Positions 41,757-53,899 of a stretch of 64,000 nt of DNA are shown here, one piece after another. A model generated the notes under the pieces. That model did not search any database. It saw only the letters and a list, made by a program, of their open reading frames with translations, and was not told the origin of the DNA. The position numbers and the translations under genes were made by a program. Position 1 is the stretch's first letter, and each line of letters starts with the position of its first letter. The stretch comes from Micromussa lordhowensis (lineage: Eukaryota > Cnidaria > Anthozoa > Scleractinia > Lobophylliidae): positions 17,069,609 to 17,133,608 of the forward strand of contig OZ026597.1 of assembly GCA_964020085.1 (NCBI GenBank), in the 5' to 3' direction.

Positions 41757-43871
41757 GGCCGCGGTTATCATTTTTTAGAAATGTGGTTAATTTCTTACTG
41801 TTCAAATAAAGCCTAAAAATGCAACTATCTTTCTATCTATTTATATTGTCGAAGGGACACAATAGTTTTGCATAACAATAATCCAAGTTGTGAAAAATAT
41901 ACGCCGACGTTTTTGTTAGCGTTTGACTATAGGTTTTAATCAATATTCATGACTACTTGTGGAATTTGCGTCAAACGAAACACTTGGTCACAGTATGAAG
42001 GCGCGGATTTATGTGTTCCTGGTGATGTCGGCCATGTTTTTCCTTCCAAGAAGATAAAGCAGGACGAGATAGAAGTATTAAAATAAATGGTGAGTGTACG
42101 TTTTAATCTTTTTGGTCTTTACCAAACGGAACAATTTCTTTCTTCTGTCTTCGCTCGCAATTTTCTTTACCAAGCTGGACACAGCTTCGTTCACGAACCA
42201 GACGGTCGTATTTTTGCAAACTCTGAGATGAAACGTTTCAGTGAATGGTTAAGAAATAATTTTGCGCAAGTTTGTGAGATACTTGTGCTCAATTTGTTTG
42301 ATATTCCCTGTTCTTCTCGTTGTGTGTTGCTCCCAGAAAGTAGAAAACCGTAACCTTGTGAAGCCGCTTCCCAAGAGCGTTGGCCGCTCCTTGCCTTAAT
42401 TGGTAGTAATTGCGTATCTTGTATACATTTGTCCCGAGGAAAAAGCTTATGTTTCTCTTTATTGTTTTATTTAAGGTGAAGAAATGGCCCAACGGCGAAG
42501 ATGAAATCCATTGGCATGACCCGGCGAACGAAAGAAGAGATTGACATTCACCAGGAGTTAATGGTCATTGAACTTTGGAGATGGCAACGAGATAAGAATT
42601 TTAATTTCATAACCTCGATTAAAATGGTGGCAATATCTTTGAAATTTACGTTGTAAGGATTCGTTTTCGAAGATTTTGCTATTATAAAAAGTCGTGATAT
42701 TTGTGTTTCAAACGACTGATATATATTTTTCAATAGCTAACCTTCGGGCGTAATTAATCAGAGATCTCGATTCTGGTAGCCACCATTTTGGTCGACGTGA
42801 TCTCAGGAAATAATTTAAGTGGATAAACATCGTTGAGTTTTTACAGTGGCACTGGATTAAAATCATCGCGTATCATTTTACTCTCTTCAGATCGAGTAAA
42901 TCCTGGAAGTTATATTCAGTGAATTGTAATGTCAAAGGAGAATAGTAAGACCGCATGCCTGTAGCTTGAGACAGGAGTGGAACAAACGAAATTACACTGT
43001 AACAAATTTAAATTCTTATCGAAGAAGGCCTCAAACTAGCGGAAAAATGCCAGGACGATGAAAATTACTCTTGGAAGAGTACGGATGGTCACCTGAATTA
43101 ATCACATGGACGGTCAATTGTATTATGAAATTATTTGCAAACATGTTCAACAATCTGAAATATCTACACTCTGGCCAAAAACTTCGATTACAAATATCAA
43201 CGAAGATTTCTAAAGAAATACGAAGATTCCGAATGGTTGCCGACGTTTCCTCTGAGGTATTCAGAAGATCATTTGAAGATTTCCCAGCAGTAACGAAAGT
43301 TTTAGGACTGCTTTGAGAATACGGAAGGCTAAAGGGAAATTTCTCAGAGATTACAAACTGTTTTCAGAATCGCGATTACCGAGATAGTTATCGATGCTTT
43401 TCTTGCATATTGTACCTCGGGTACAATATGCAAATTGAAAATATCTTCAAGATATTGAACATACTACACAACTATCCATTTTGAAAGTGCCACCTTAACG
43501 ACAGATTAACGTTTGTTTATCATCTAGATATTAAAAGTTTAGCTTCTAAGATCAATATCTGGTTAGTAAAAGGTGTTGTAAACAAAAAAGAGACGTATAG
43601 CAAGAAGGATACTTGAAATCATCGAATAGGAGACTTGATGTGCTATCAAATTCTCAGAGCCACAGTTAAGACCAAGTAAGGCAATCGTTAAGGAGAACTG
43701 ATAATTTCAGCTTTAAAGTAGGAACGCGGACAACCGAAAATATAAAGCCTTCAAGATTTAACATTTGCAAATCAAATAAGATTCTGCTATCTTTAGTTTT
43801 TTAACAATTGTGTATCGAATGCAACAAGTACACAATAAACATTTACAATAATACACATGAAAAAATTACTC

Positions 43872-43904
<33 letters not shown>

Positions 43905-46285
43905 TGTAACACCAGTGCAAATTACACATCGTAATTCTGGATTGATTGGCAATGAGAAATTTTGTAGGCCAATGATATCATGTAAAAAGCAGTGACAAAA
44001 ATTTTGTACGGAAACTCTGAAAAAAGTTTTCTCGAATGCGAAAAGAATGGCTTCAAGTTGCACTCGAGTTCGTGCAATTTCTGCTTTTTGAAAAACTCAC
44101 TAGTGCAAATTAATTCCAAATTTAACTCGAAACCGTATGATTACCTATACAAATTAGCTGTTGCCGACAATTTTGAAACAATCCTAACCAAATCTAGGCC
44201 AGCAACAAATTTGTCAACAAGGATGACAATATTTGCATATGAATTGCCATTATTAACGTACCTTGTCATACAAAATACAAAATTCTCGAGGCAATTTGCA
44301 AACATGTTTATTTTTCTTTGTCATTTCTAACATTTAAATTTCTGGACGTCCAAAAGAAGTACATGAGCATTTTTCTTTGATAAGCTTAGTTCAAAACAGA
44401 GTAAAGTATTTTCGAAAACTTTTCAACAAGAGATTTAAATTTTCACGGTGGATTGTTCCGATGATGTTTTGACTTAACGAGTTCATAAAATATACTCAAC
44501 TTGCGGAAGAAATTTTGTGTCATTTCAGGAATAAACATCTTTGTGCTACCAGATATTGATTATTTTGTGGTGTTTACATTTTGGTTGTTGCACAGGAAAA
44601 GAGAACTGAACGAAAGGGCTCATCGGAAGAGAAAATAAACATATTTCGATATAAACCAATGAAATTGAACAATTTTGCGGGGGACAATGATTGAATTTTG
44701 ATTGATAAGAGCGAGTGTTCTTGCTCCTGTGCAACTGATCCAAAGTGTACCATCTATATTTAATATTATCGTCTGACAGAGAAAGATGTGAAATTGCAAG
44801 CTACAAACAGTTGCAGACCAATTGGTTGAAACAGTTTCACGGTCACTGCGAGATTTGAAAATCCATTTCGGAATTGTATTTTGTTGTTGTTGCCTGTTTG
44901 ATCCATTTGTCATTTCATCTTTTTCATGTCTCGAGGAACTCTTGCATCACCTCGCACAAAAACCATCGTGAAGACTGTTTGGCAAACAATTTTTCGAGAC
45001 GGAAAAAAAAATTATTATGCGAATTGATGCAGTAGTTTACGACGGGATTATCTGTCAACTGTTACAATCGAAATTTTTTTTTACGTTCAAAAACTTTTGA
45101 AGGGTATCCTTATAAAATATTTCTCAAACACGTTGTAAGGGGAAACGCTGTGCCAATTGTTTTAAATTTTCCCGCCAAAAGTCTTAGTTTTTAAACGCGA
45201 ACTTTTTCTTTCGCGCGTTTTAATATAATTTAAGTGATTTTCAATTAACAGTTTATTGCAAACCGCAAGTGGTGATTTTAATTGTGTACATTACTTTAGC
45301 ATTGTTCGAAATACAGACAATAAAAATACTACAACAAATGGAAGTCACTAACTTTTATTGGCTCTTTTAATTGATTACAAACAATTTAAATTAGTAAACA
45401 AAATAAAAAATTGCGCTTTTAAAAAGGCCTGGTAACTAGTCAAGATGTAGGCTATCTCTTTTACAATTTTTTGACTAGGTAGGGTTGCCAAAAAGAAAAA
45501 AAATTCTGCGCTTTTTGAACAGAGTCTTGCCAGAAATCAAGCATATACTGTGACTTCTGATGGGAAAAATCCTACACAGTGCAAGATTTTTTCCGCCAAA
45601 AGACTTAGTACATGTTTGAATCAAAACCAGACACCATTAAAAATTGCAGACTCTTTTTTCCAAGGAAAATATTTCCACAATTCGATTTTTTTCTTTGCCC
45701 TTTTAAAAGCGCAACCTTTTCATCAATTTAATGCGTCCTCAAAAACTGGATATATTACAGTGAATTTGTGAAATAGATAATAGTCAATGAGACAGTAATT
45801 TCAGCGAGTTTAATAGCGAGACTATCGGGATGAAAATTCTGGTTGAAAACAAAACCAGGTGATGCTAATATTCTACCTTAATTTAAAGCTACAAACTTGT
45901 AATAAAATTCACTGCTTCATCCGAGACAATATGACATTAACTCCAATGTCTCCTTTTGACTCTTAAGATTTGCGTTGTGAAATCACTAAGCTCCGCGCTA
46001 ACAATCTCTCACAAGAAACTCGATCGAGATAAACTTTGTCTTGTAAATCTACCTTACTTTTCAAACGTGATCCACTGAAGAAATATCTAAACGAGGATCT
46101 TTGATTCTTTCCTTTCGCTTGCTTCTTTCTCCATGTTGATAACACTGCATGTACGCCTGTAAGATCAATAAAACGTCCGATTAACAAGTGGTGTACTGAA
46201 ACCCAAAGAACAAATATACATACAGCGTTGCTCGAGTATGTGCTTGTCGTTTGGTTATATTGTCAGCATAGATAAACAAGGACTT
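41757..46285. other. Gene-poor AT-rich stretch
   Basis: No coding chain I can support. A short palindrome lies at about 43402-43432 (TATTGTACC/GGTACAATA). 43860-44330 and 45360-45770 look like old non-autonomous repeat material (paired AAAAGGC / GCGCTTTTAAAA motifs) but ends are not clear. Confidence 0.45.
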
Positions 46286-46291
46286 TACATA

Positions 46292-46440
46292 AGGCAGGTA
46301 CAAAAGTCGGACCGGATCAACTCGGATCGCTGATTTGAATAAGAATAGCACTTATTCAAGAACGAGACATTCAACAATAGGTGTTATTCTTATTCAAATC
46401 AGCGATCCGAGTTGATCCGGTCCGACTCTTGTACCTGCCT
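46292..46440. mobile_element. Foldback MITE, 149 bp
   Basis: The left arm AGGCAGGTACAAAAGTCGGA...GAATAAGAATA and the right arm TATTCTTATTC...TCCGACTCTTGTACCTGCCT are near-perfect inverted copies of about 56 bp. Confidence 0.88.
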
Positions 46441-46467
46441 CTTTACGAGAGCTCCGACTGTATTAGA

Positions 46468-46614
46468 ATAGCAAAGATATCAGTGACGTCACCTATTCTT
46501 ATTAATATGCCGAAAAGAAAACTATTGGCTGACGAAACAAAGAATTCTTTTGTTTAACGTTTTGAACATTTAAATAACAAAAACAATGTTTGTAAACAAA
46601 TGTCTTCCCTATAA
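46468..46614 (+). repeat. Fragment of the HECT-bearing element
   Basis: About 147 bases match 14607-14752 (GCAAAGATATCAGTGA...AATATGCC, then TTTGTTTAACGTTT and GTTTGTAAACAAAT). It covers part of the HECT-like relic and the non-coding stretch after its first stop, so the broken form is itself repeated. Confidence 0.8.
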
Positions 46615-46935
46615 ACAAACAAACATTGAAATATTTACAAAAACTGTTCAGGGTTCAAATGTAATACTTACGCAAACAAGCAAACTAAAAGCCTTTTTTT
46701 AAGAGGTGCGTGCAAGACAATTATTGAATTACAAGAGATTTTACAGACATTTATAATAATTTGGTAATTTGGTTCTGACAATCTGACAACCCAAATTTAA
46801 TGGAACAAAAAAAAAAAAGACTGAAAACGACTTTCATTTTGACAGCTATTTCAAGAACATTTCCCAGTGCTATCTGAAATCTCAGAGGGGAATTCACACA
46901 ACGATGAAAAACCCATGACAAAACATAAATAAATA

Positions 46936-47012
46936 TAAATAAACTCCGGGATTCGAACGCAGTTCTGAAGCATTTCTCTCCCACTATTAAAGTTTTAGCG
47001 ATTAGACCCTCA
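46936..47012 (-). repeat. Degenerate tRNA-like sequence
   Basis: On the minus strand GAGGGTCTAATCGCTAAAAC and a B-box GTTCGAATCCC are spaced as in a tRNA-derived repeat. Low-quality match. Confidence 0.35.
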
Positions 47013-47554
47013 AAAGGTATCTCAAGCACTTTCAGGACAAATGAAGTAATCTCATGTTGCACTGATATTATGCTCTGCTAGCTGGTTCTCGGTTTTGAAT
47101 CTAGAAATAAGATCCCTTGTTTGTCCATTCAAATCGAATATATGCATTATTTTCATTTACTTTCCATAGCAAAATAAAATCAGGTACATTTTTTACTTTG
47201 GCACTCCTGAGATAATAAAGGACACTATTTTTTTCTTTTTCCGGGATGTCTGGAGTTCTTTGCTGTAAAATGTTCTCAGGGTTTGTTCTGAGAATTTGGT
47301 GATATGTCACGACAATATCCCCCAGTTCATTGGTAAGTCTTTATTGAAAGTTCTCAGTCAAGAAACAAATTCTCCTTACTAGTTTTGAGTCATTTGGACA
47401 ATTCCTTTTTTTAAAGATTGCTCTAAATCCTCTTTACTGTTTCTTCCTGATTATATTTGAGACTGTTAGGAGAAAGTTTAAGCCGATCACTCATGAGACT
47501 TAATGGCTAAGGAAGCATTGATACATGAACTGGAAAGCAATTGGTTGTCGATTC

Positions 47555-47773
47555 AATAGACGTATTCGGCTAACGTGTTTACATCCTTGTTGCCACCCAA
47601 TTCAGATCACGTGATGATTCATTTGGGAGGTTACAATTGTGCAATTTGCTACGCGTAACTGCGTGCATGAGGGTACGTGCAAACAGAACAATTGTATCCT
47701 CCCAAATGAATCATCACGTGATCTGAATTGGGTGGCAACAAGGATGTAAACACGTTAGCCGAATACGTCTATT
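47555..47773. mobile_element. Foldback MITE, 219 bp
   Basis: AATAGACGTATTCGGCTAAC...CACGTGATGATTCATTTGGGAGG and its inverse form arms of about 85 bp around a short centre with ACAATTGT. Confidence 0.9.
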
Positions 47774-48145
47774 AGGCCTCTCGTCTCCAAACTTGAATAT
47801 TGATCAACAACAGCACCTCGTATTCTCTAGGAATGGTTGTATAACCTAACCCTGAAGGGCTAGGGTATCCAGCCATACAACAAGGGTTTCTTGAAATATA
47901 TAAACAGTGAAGAAACAATAACATCTCTATCCGTTTAAATTCCTTAGCCTGCATTGTGCACAATTACTCACAGTGCACCCTTCCTTTAAAAAGAAAATCA
48001 TGACTCACCTAATAAGAGATTAATCCTTTTGCTCTGGAGTCTCAGCACAGCTTTTATTGTTTCTTCTCTGTTTTGTATCTAGCAAGAATTAGGAAGTGTT
48101 TTAACCTTAATGACTTCTTTCATCCCTTAATTTCAAAAACTACAC

Positions 48146-48167
48146 AACAACAACAACAACAACATAT
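48146..48167. repeat. (CAA)n microsatellite
   Basis: Seven tandem CAA units. Confidence 0.9.
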
Positions 48168-48261
48168 ATTAATTTTTATACCAGAAAAAAAAATATGAAG
48201 AAAACTTAGAAAAAAATAGACCATCAGATTTTTTTATTCAGCCCTACAGTGGCAAGTTTCA

Positions 48262-48712
48262 AAATGGAAGGTACAGTCTGCATCAGGCCAAAATTAATAA
48301 TTTAAACAATCACAGCTCATCCAGGTTTCTGTTGCATTAGTGATAAGGCGTATTTCTATACCACCAGGATGGGATATGAGTCAGTCAAAGGGTTAATGTA
48401 GCACCCAGTATTAAATTCACCCAGTAGATGAGTACTCAGGTGTAAATCTAGGTGGAGGGAGGTAATGTGAGAGTAAAGCCTCTTGCCCAAGAACAAAATG
48501 CAAAGACCCTAACCATTGGCTCAAACCCAGACTGCTTGATGTGCAGTTCAGGCCCCGGTTGTTTGAAGGCTGGATACGCATTCCAGTGGATAAATCTCTA
48601 TCCAGCGGATAATTGTTAACAAAACAAACCACACTATCCACTGTATAGTGATTTATCCACCTTTCGAACAACCAGGAACAGTACTCTAACCATTGTACCA
48701 CTGTGTCCCGCC
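48262..48712 (-). mobile_element. tRNA-derived SINE, copy 3, split by a MITE
   Basis: Degenerate copy of the 3849-4141 SINE (AAGGTACAGTCTGCAT, ACCAGGATGGGATATGAGTC, TTGCCCAAGAAC). The head is interrupted by the MITE at 48553-48676; the sequence resumes with ACTCTAACCATTGTACCACTG up to GCCTCC. Confidence 0.75.
48553..48676. mobile_element. MITE of about 124 bp, second copy of the 21002 family
   Basis: CCCCGGTTGTTTGAAGGCTG and CCACCTTTCGAACAACCAGG form the ends; the interior has the same GGATAA / TATCC pairs and GTTAACAAAACAAA block as 21002-21132, in reverse orientation. Nested in the SINE head. Confidence 0.8.
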
Positions 48713-49214
48713 TCCACACAAAACAATACTCCTCAACAACAGTACCCCAGGCATTGCAGTCTTGAGGAATTTTTGTACACCCAATCCCCGAATGAAGGGC
48801 TAAAGCATACGGCCACAATAACAATGATTTGTTGAAATAGCTGAAGAGTGGTGAAAAAACATCTCTTTTCCTTTTAATTGTCTTCATGCATTGTGCACAG
48901 TTATTCGTAGTACATGATACCAAACAAAAACTGCGACTGACCTGCTAAGGGATCCAATGTCTGAATTTGATTCTTTCTCCTTTTGTGCCTAGATCAGCAC
49001 CTTGTACTGGGATTTTTGGAAATGAGACATTTACAAGGGTGGAATGGTCTTAGATCGTAAGCTGTGGGTAAAAAAATTGCTGCTCAGATGGATTTTGTGG
49101 CAAATCACCTCTGTGCAGACAACAATCAAAATTGTAGTGGCAGCCTTGACTCCATCTTATAACAGTGATGGCAAAGAAAGCCCAAAACCGTAGAAATCAC
49201 CAAAAAACTAAAGG

Positions 49215-49460
49215 AACATACAAGCTTGCGCTTGTTTTGGAAGCATAAAGTGATACAAAGTATTTCTCTTCTTCCTACACCCCCCCCCCCCCTCCTAGAT
49301 GGAATGCTAGTGCTAGTCTGTTGCAGTGTTAGTCCCCAGCACTAAATTCACTAAGTACCAATTGTACACCTGGGTGGTGAAAGGCACTGCGAGAGGAAAG
49401 TGTCTTGCCCAAGAAAAACCAAAGACTGCTTGATGTCCAGTCTAGCATTAACCATGATAA
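49215..49460 (-). mobile_element. tRNA-derived SINE, copy 4, head missing
   Basis: Contains GAAGCATAAAGTGATAC-, a run of C near 49280-49291, TAGATGGAATGCTAG and AAAGTGTCTTGCCCAAGAA of the SINE family, but no tRNA-like head. Confidence 0.65.
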
Positions 49461-50639
49461 GACTACCATGTCTCTTCAATTTCCACAACAACAAATTATA
49501 ATTAAATAGCATCAAGATGAATGATTTAGTAAGTACTGACACATACAGTGAATGGGAACTGGTCCCTCTCCCACAAATGAATATTCATCAACATCTTATC
49601 ACTAAGCAATAGAGTACTCTTTCCGTGTTTACATAGCCTCATATAAACACAAGGATGGTTGGGAAAATTCTTGAAAGTTATGCAAACCCTTGAATATGTC
49701 TCAGTTTGCATAATACTATATAACTGTCTCAAATTCTCCAATAAAAAGTGCTCCATTGCTTTTATAAAATGATTCTAAAAAACATCTGCGAATCTAAAAT
49801 GTCAAAATCATGTTTACATACATGTACTCTCATCTAAACACACCTATCAACCAATGCAAACATGTGAAGTGGCTCAGTTATTTTATAAATACAGATAGCA
49901 AAGGACTCTTGAAATAGCTGAACAACATTGAAACAACCACTTCTCTGTTCATTTCATTTTTACCTGCATTGTGTCTTATTATTCCTACAGTAGTATACTG
50001 TACAGGTAGCAGAAGTAATAACAAATTAATAAACACTCCAACCAAGCACAAAGATCATGACTTACCCTATACGGGACCTAATGTCTCAAAGTGAAGTCTC
50101 GGCAAATTGAGTTTACTGCTGCTTCTCTATTTCTATCTGGCAAGAAATACATGTAGGAAATGTTTTAAAAGCATTCAAGTCTGGTAATTCAGTACATGTA
50201 ATTCTAGATGAGATTAAATGCATGCCTTTCAATCAATTTAAAAGATAATATAAGCAGTTTCTCCTTGTAACCAGATATAAGTACCAAACTATTTACATTA
50301 GTTTCTGTACATTACACTTTTTCTAAGTCAAGTTAAGTTACACTGCACTGTAATACTTGTACATTCTATTCTCTAATCCTCAGTACTTTTACTGTGGTAG
50401 TGGCTCGAAAACTTGAAAACTTTTGTTCCTTTGGCCATTACACACTTCTCTCATAATAATAAAGTTATTATGAGAGAAGAAATACAAAGGATGTCAAATA
50501 ATTATCATTTGATGTTCTTTGTATTTCTCTTTTTATGATTTGGTATTTTTGTTAAGTGAAATATTATTTATGTACAATGTAACTTAAATAAGTGTAAATA
50601 ATGGTAAATTATAAAATAATACCAGTAAAAATTTATACC

Positions 50640-50960
50640 GCATCGTTTCTATGAAAAATATTCAATAGTACCTGACAATAACTATTAAAATTAACACATA
50701 ACATAACCATTAAAATTTACAGAGTAAATTAATAAAATAATAAAAATAATAAATTACAAATATTGCCAATTAAAATCTCATTGATAACAATACTACAGTA
50801 GCTAGTGAAATGCCTTACTAAATAAAAGAGTTTAAGTCTACTTTTAAAAATACTTAAACTGGAAATAGACCAAATTGTAATTGGAAGCAGATTCCAAAGT
50901 GTAGGGACAGCACAGCTAAACCATCTATCCCCCAACGTCTTCTAGGTTCTTACTTTTGGA
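50640..50960 (-). pseudogene. LINE 3' end remnant
   Basis: Minus-strand frame 50935-50729 (GDRWFSCAVPTLWNLLPITI) has the pattern found at the end of many non-LTR retrotransposon polymerases (A-x-P-x-LWN-x-LP). Only the last 60 or so residues and an AT-rich 3' end remain. Confidence 0.6.
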
Positions 50961-50995
50961 GATGATAGCAAAACTCCAGAGTCATGATTGCGCCG

Positions 50996-51174
50996 TAATG
51001 GACCATTTCCGAGTTACCTAAAGCCTCTCTTTCAAAGCGAGGCCTGGTGCACAACCATTCATATGAAAATGAGTTTAATTTGCATGTGAATGAAATCTCA
51101 TTTTCATATGAAAGGATGAGCACCAAGACTCGCTTTGAGAAAGATACTTAAGGTAATTCGGAAATGGCCCATTA
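50996..51174. mobile_element. Foldback MITE, 179 bp
   Basis: TAATGGACCATTTCCGAGTTACC and GGTAATTCGGAAATGGCCCATTA are inverted ends; AAAGCGAG and ATTCATATGAAAATGAG also pair internally. Confidence 0.88.
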
Positions 51175-51379
51175 TACTCAGATGGAAGTAAAACACGTAT
51201 TAAATGATGCAAATAATCAGGTGCCATACTAATACTTTAAATGTAACAAGTACTGTTTTATATTCGATGCAATAGCAAACAGGCAGCAAGTGTAACTCGC
51301 GAAGCAGAGGCGTTATGTAGCACGACTTTGGAATACAATAAACCAGGTGGGCACAAATCCGAACGGCTTGGAGTTTATC

Positions 51380-53820
51380 TAATTCTTTAATATGGAAAAT
51401 GTATTACCAGAAGAAACTGCAAAAATTTGCGAAGGCATTATGTCTATCAATGAATGTAAACAGGTGCTTATGATGGTGGAAAGCAATAAAACACCAGGTA
51501 CAGATGGCCTCACTCCAGAGTTCTATCCCTATTTTTGGAACACGTACTGTCAGTAAATTCTTGGTGGAATGTTTTAATTATGCATTTCAACAGGGATGAC
51601 AAGGCATTATTTCTTTAATCCCAAAAAAGAATAAGAACGCGAAATATATAACAAATTGGAGACCAGTACTGCTACTTAATGTTGACTACAAAATTGCAAC
51701 CAAAACTATAACAGCTCTTTGCTTGGAAAAGATCTTGCCAAGCATAATACATCCTTGTCAGTCCAGCTACGTACATAAAGGGTAGATTCATTGGAGAAAG
51801 ACAATTAGTATCAGACTAATAGCAGACACAATTAATGGACTTCACTAAAATAAAAAATATATATACCAGGTATAGCTGTTTTCCTAGATTTTGAAAAAGC
51901 TCTTGATTCAATTGAATGGGACTTTATCCAAAAATGCCTTGAATCTTTCAACTTTGGACCAAATCTCTGGCAATGGATCAGCGTGTTCTATAAAGAAATC
52001 TCTAGTTGTGTCATTAACAATGGCGTTGCCTCTAAACACTTCTACTTAGAATGCAGTGTCCGTCAGGGTTGTCCCCTTTGCTTCTCGCCCAAAGTATAAG
52101 AGGGTCAAAAGACATCAAGGGCATACATATCCAGGAAAATGAAGAGGTTAAGCTCACGCAATGGGCTGATGACACAACTGCCCTTCTTGCCAATGTCCAG
52201 TCAATTTCTAATTTATTTGACTTAATTTTTCACTGTTTGAAAAGTGCTCTGGCCTAATAAATCAGGCAAAATCAGAAATGGCTTGGCTCCATGCGCCATA
52301 GGAAAGACAAAATTTGCAACCTCCAAATTAGCGATGATCCTGTTCACGCGCTAGGGATGCACTTTACTTACGATATTGAATTGTCTCATAAGGAAAATTT
52401 CTTTGAAAATTAGGTTCCCTAAAGAAAACCTTAAGTGCTTGGTCAAGAAGAGACTTATCTATTTACGGTAGAATAAATATTGTTAAAACATTAGCCCTCT
52501 CCAAACTTGTATTCATCTCCAGTGTTATGGAGACTCCAAAAACTTTGCAACAGGGGTCAATAAAATAGAGTTCAATTTTATCTGGAAGCAATAAGCTGCC
52601 AAAATAAAAAAGACAATCCTCATCAAGAAGAAATCGGATGGCGGTCTTGGCATGAAAGATTTTGTTCTTTTCAATAAGTCTTTGACAGTAACTTGGATAA
52701 AACAGCTGTGCTCTGACTCAGATGCACCGTGGAAGTATATTCCAAAATCATCTCTCCCTACTGTTGACGACACGGAGCACTTTCAGCATAATTATGACTG
52801 CAACCTTCTTAATCTTAATGGCCATCTTCCTGAATTTTAGAAACAAATTGTTCATCATTGGCAAGGAATCGTGGCTATGAGACCTCACAGCAAGACCAAG
52901 ATACTGTCTCAGACAATCTGGAACAACAAATTCATTACAATTGACAAAAAATGGTGTATCTGCCTCATTGGAACCGAGTAGGTATAAAGCAAATTTCAGA
53001 CCTTTTTGACGAGCATGAAAATTGCTTCCTGCCTTTTCTTTCCGTGCACAATAAATACATGCTAAATTGCCACTTTTTACAATATCACAGTCTTAAATAC
53101 GCGATCCCTCAAAGTTGGAAGAAGCTCCTTCACGTTAATTCTGGCGACTCTACTACATGCTCTACTCCCCCCCCCCCCCCAAATCGGTACTATAACATGC
53201 AAGATGTTATACGACAAACTGTTAACCTTAGAAAATGTTCCTCCTCCCACTTCAGAAAAAAAAAACTCTTATCATTATGGCATCGCAAAAGAGAATCTAA
53301 AAAAATTCATCTTCTGCCGTTTATAGCCACAAAAGAATTTAGATGAAATACTCAAATGTGAGCAAGATACTCGCACAGAAGCGAAGGAGCACAATAAAAA
53401 CAGAATTGGTGTTGATAAACCTCCCAGTCTCAAAGGCACGAAGCAGCCAAATTCGAAGAAGAGGCTTGCTGTCCATATCCCAATTGAGTTGTCTCGCTTA
53501 TTAAATAACTTCCTATGTGCAAACACTGACAACAACTTATTTGCGAAAGTCACTGGCAAAAGAAAGAGAGAAATCGGACTAGTTGTACCAGCAAGATTCC
53601 TGGCTGTTACCACAGAATTGTGCATCACAGAAGTTTTAGAGAGAGAGCTCAGAAGCAAAGCTATGAAGTATAGCCACTTTGAACTGAATAACATTACAAT
53701 CAAGAAAAATATAAATTTTCACGACTGGTTTAGACTGAATGTTGTCTTTTGTTTTTAAAGATAGGCACTTGAATTGCTTACATTGGTTATAAATAAATGT
53801 TTTGAATAAATGACGCAATG
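51380..53820 (+). pseudogene. L1/Tx1-like LINE, polymerase and C-terminal region, decayed
   Basis: Pieces in order: NKTPGTDGLTPEFYPYFW near 51490; ISLIPKKNKNAKYITNWRPV near 51615 after a frameshift; FLDFEKALDSIEWDFIQKCL near 51890; VRQGCPL near 52060; QWADDTTALL near 52160 (active-site A-x-DD kept); then LSAWSRRDLSIYGRINIVKT near 52450 and frames 52652-52840 and 52951-53346. The order matches L1-type reverse transcriptases. Several stops and shifts make it dead. It has no clear poly-A end. Confidence 0.8.
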
Positions 53821-53899
53821 TCAAGAAAGATTAGGTGATGTGTGACACTAGGTACCGTATGAAAAGATTGAGTTGATATTTCAAGTAATAATTTTCAAG

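Noticed and set aside
41995..42353. Short signal-peptide-like ORF (MKARIYVFLVMSAMFFL) and the 88-residue frame after it
   Set aside because: The first stops after 20 codons, the second has no family pattern, and no further exons could be chained; possibly chance or a non-coding transcript.
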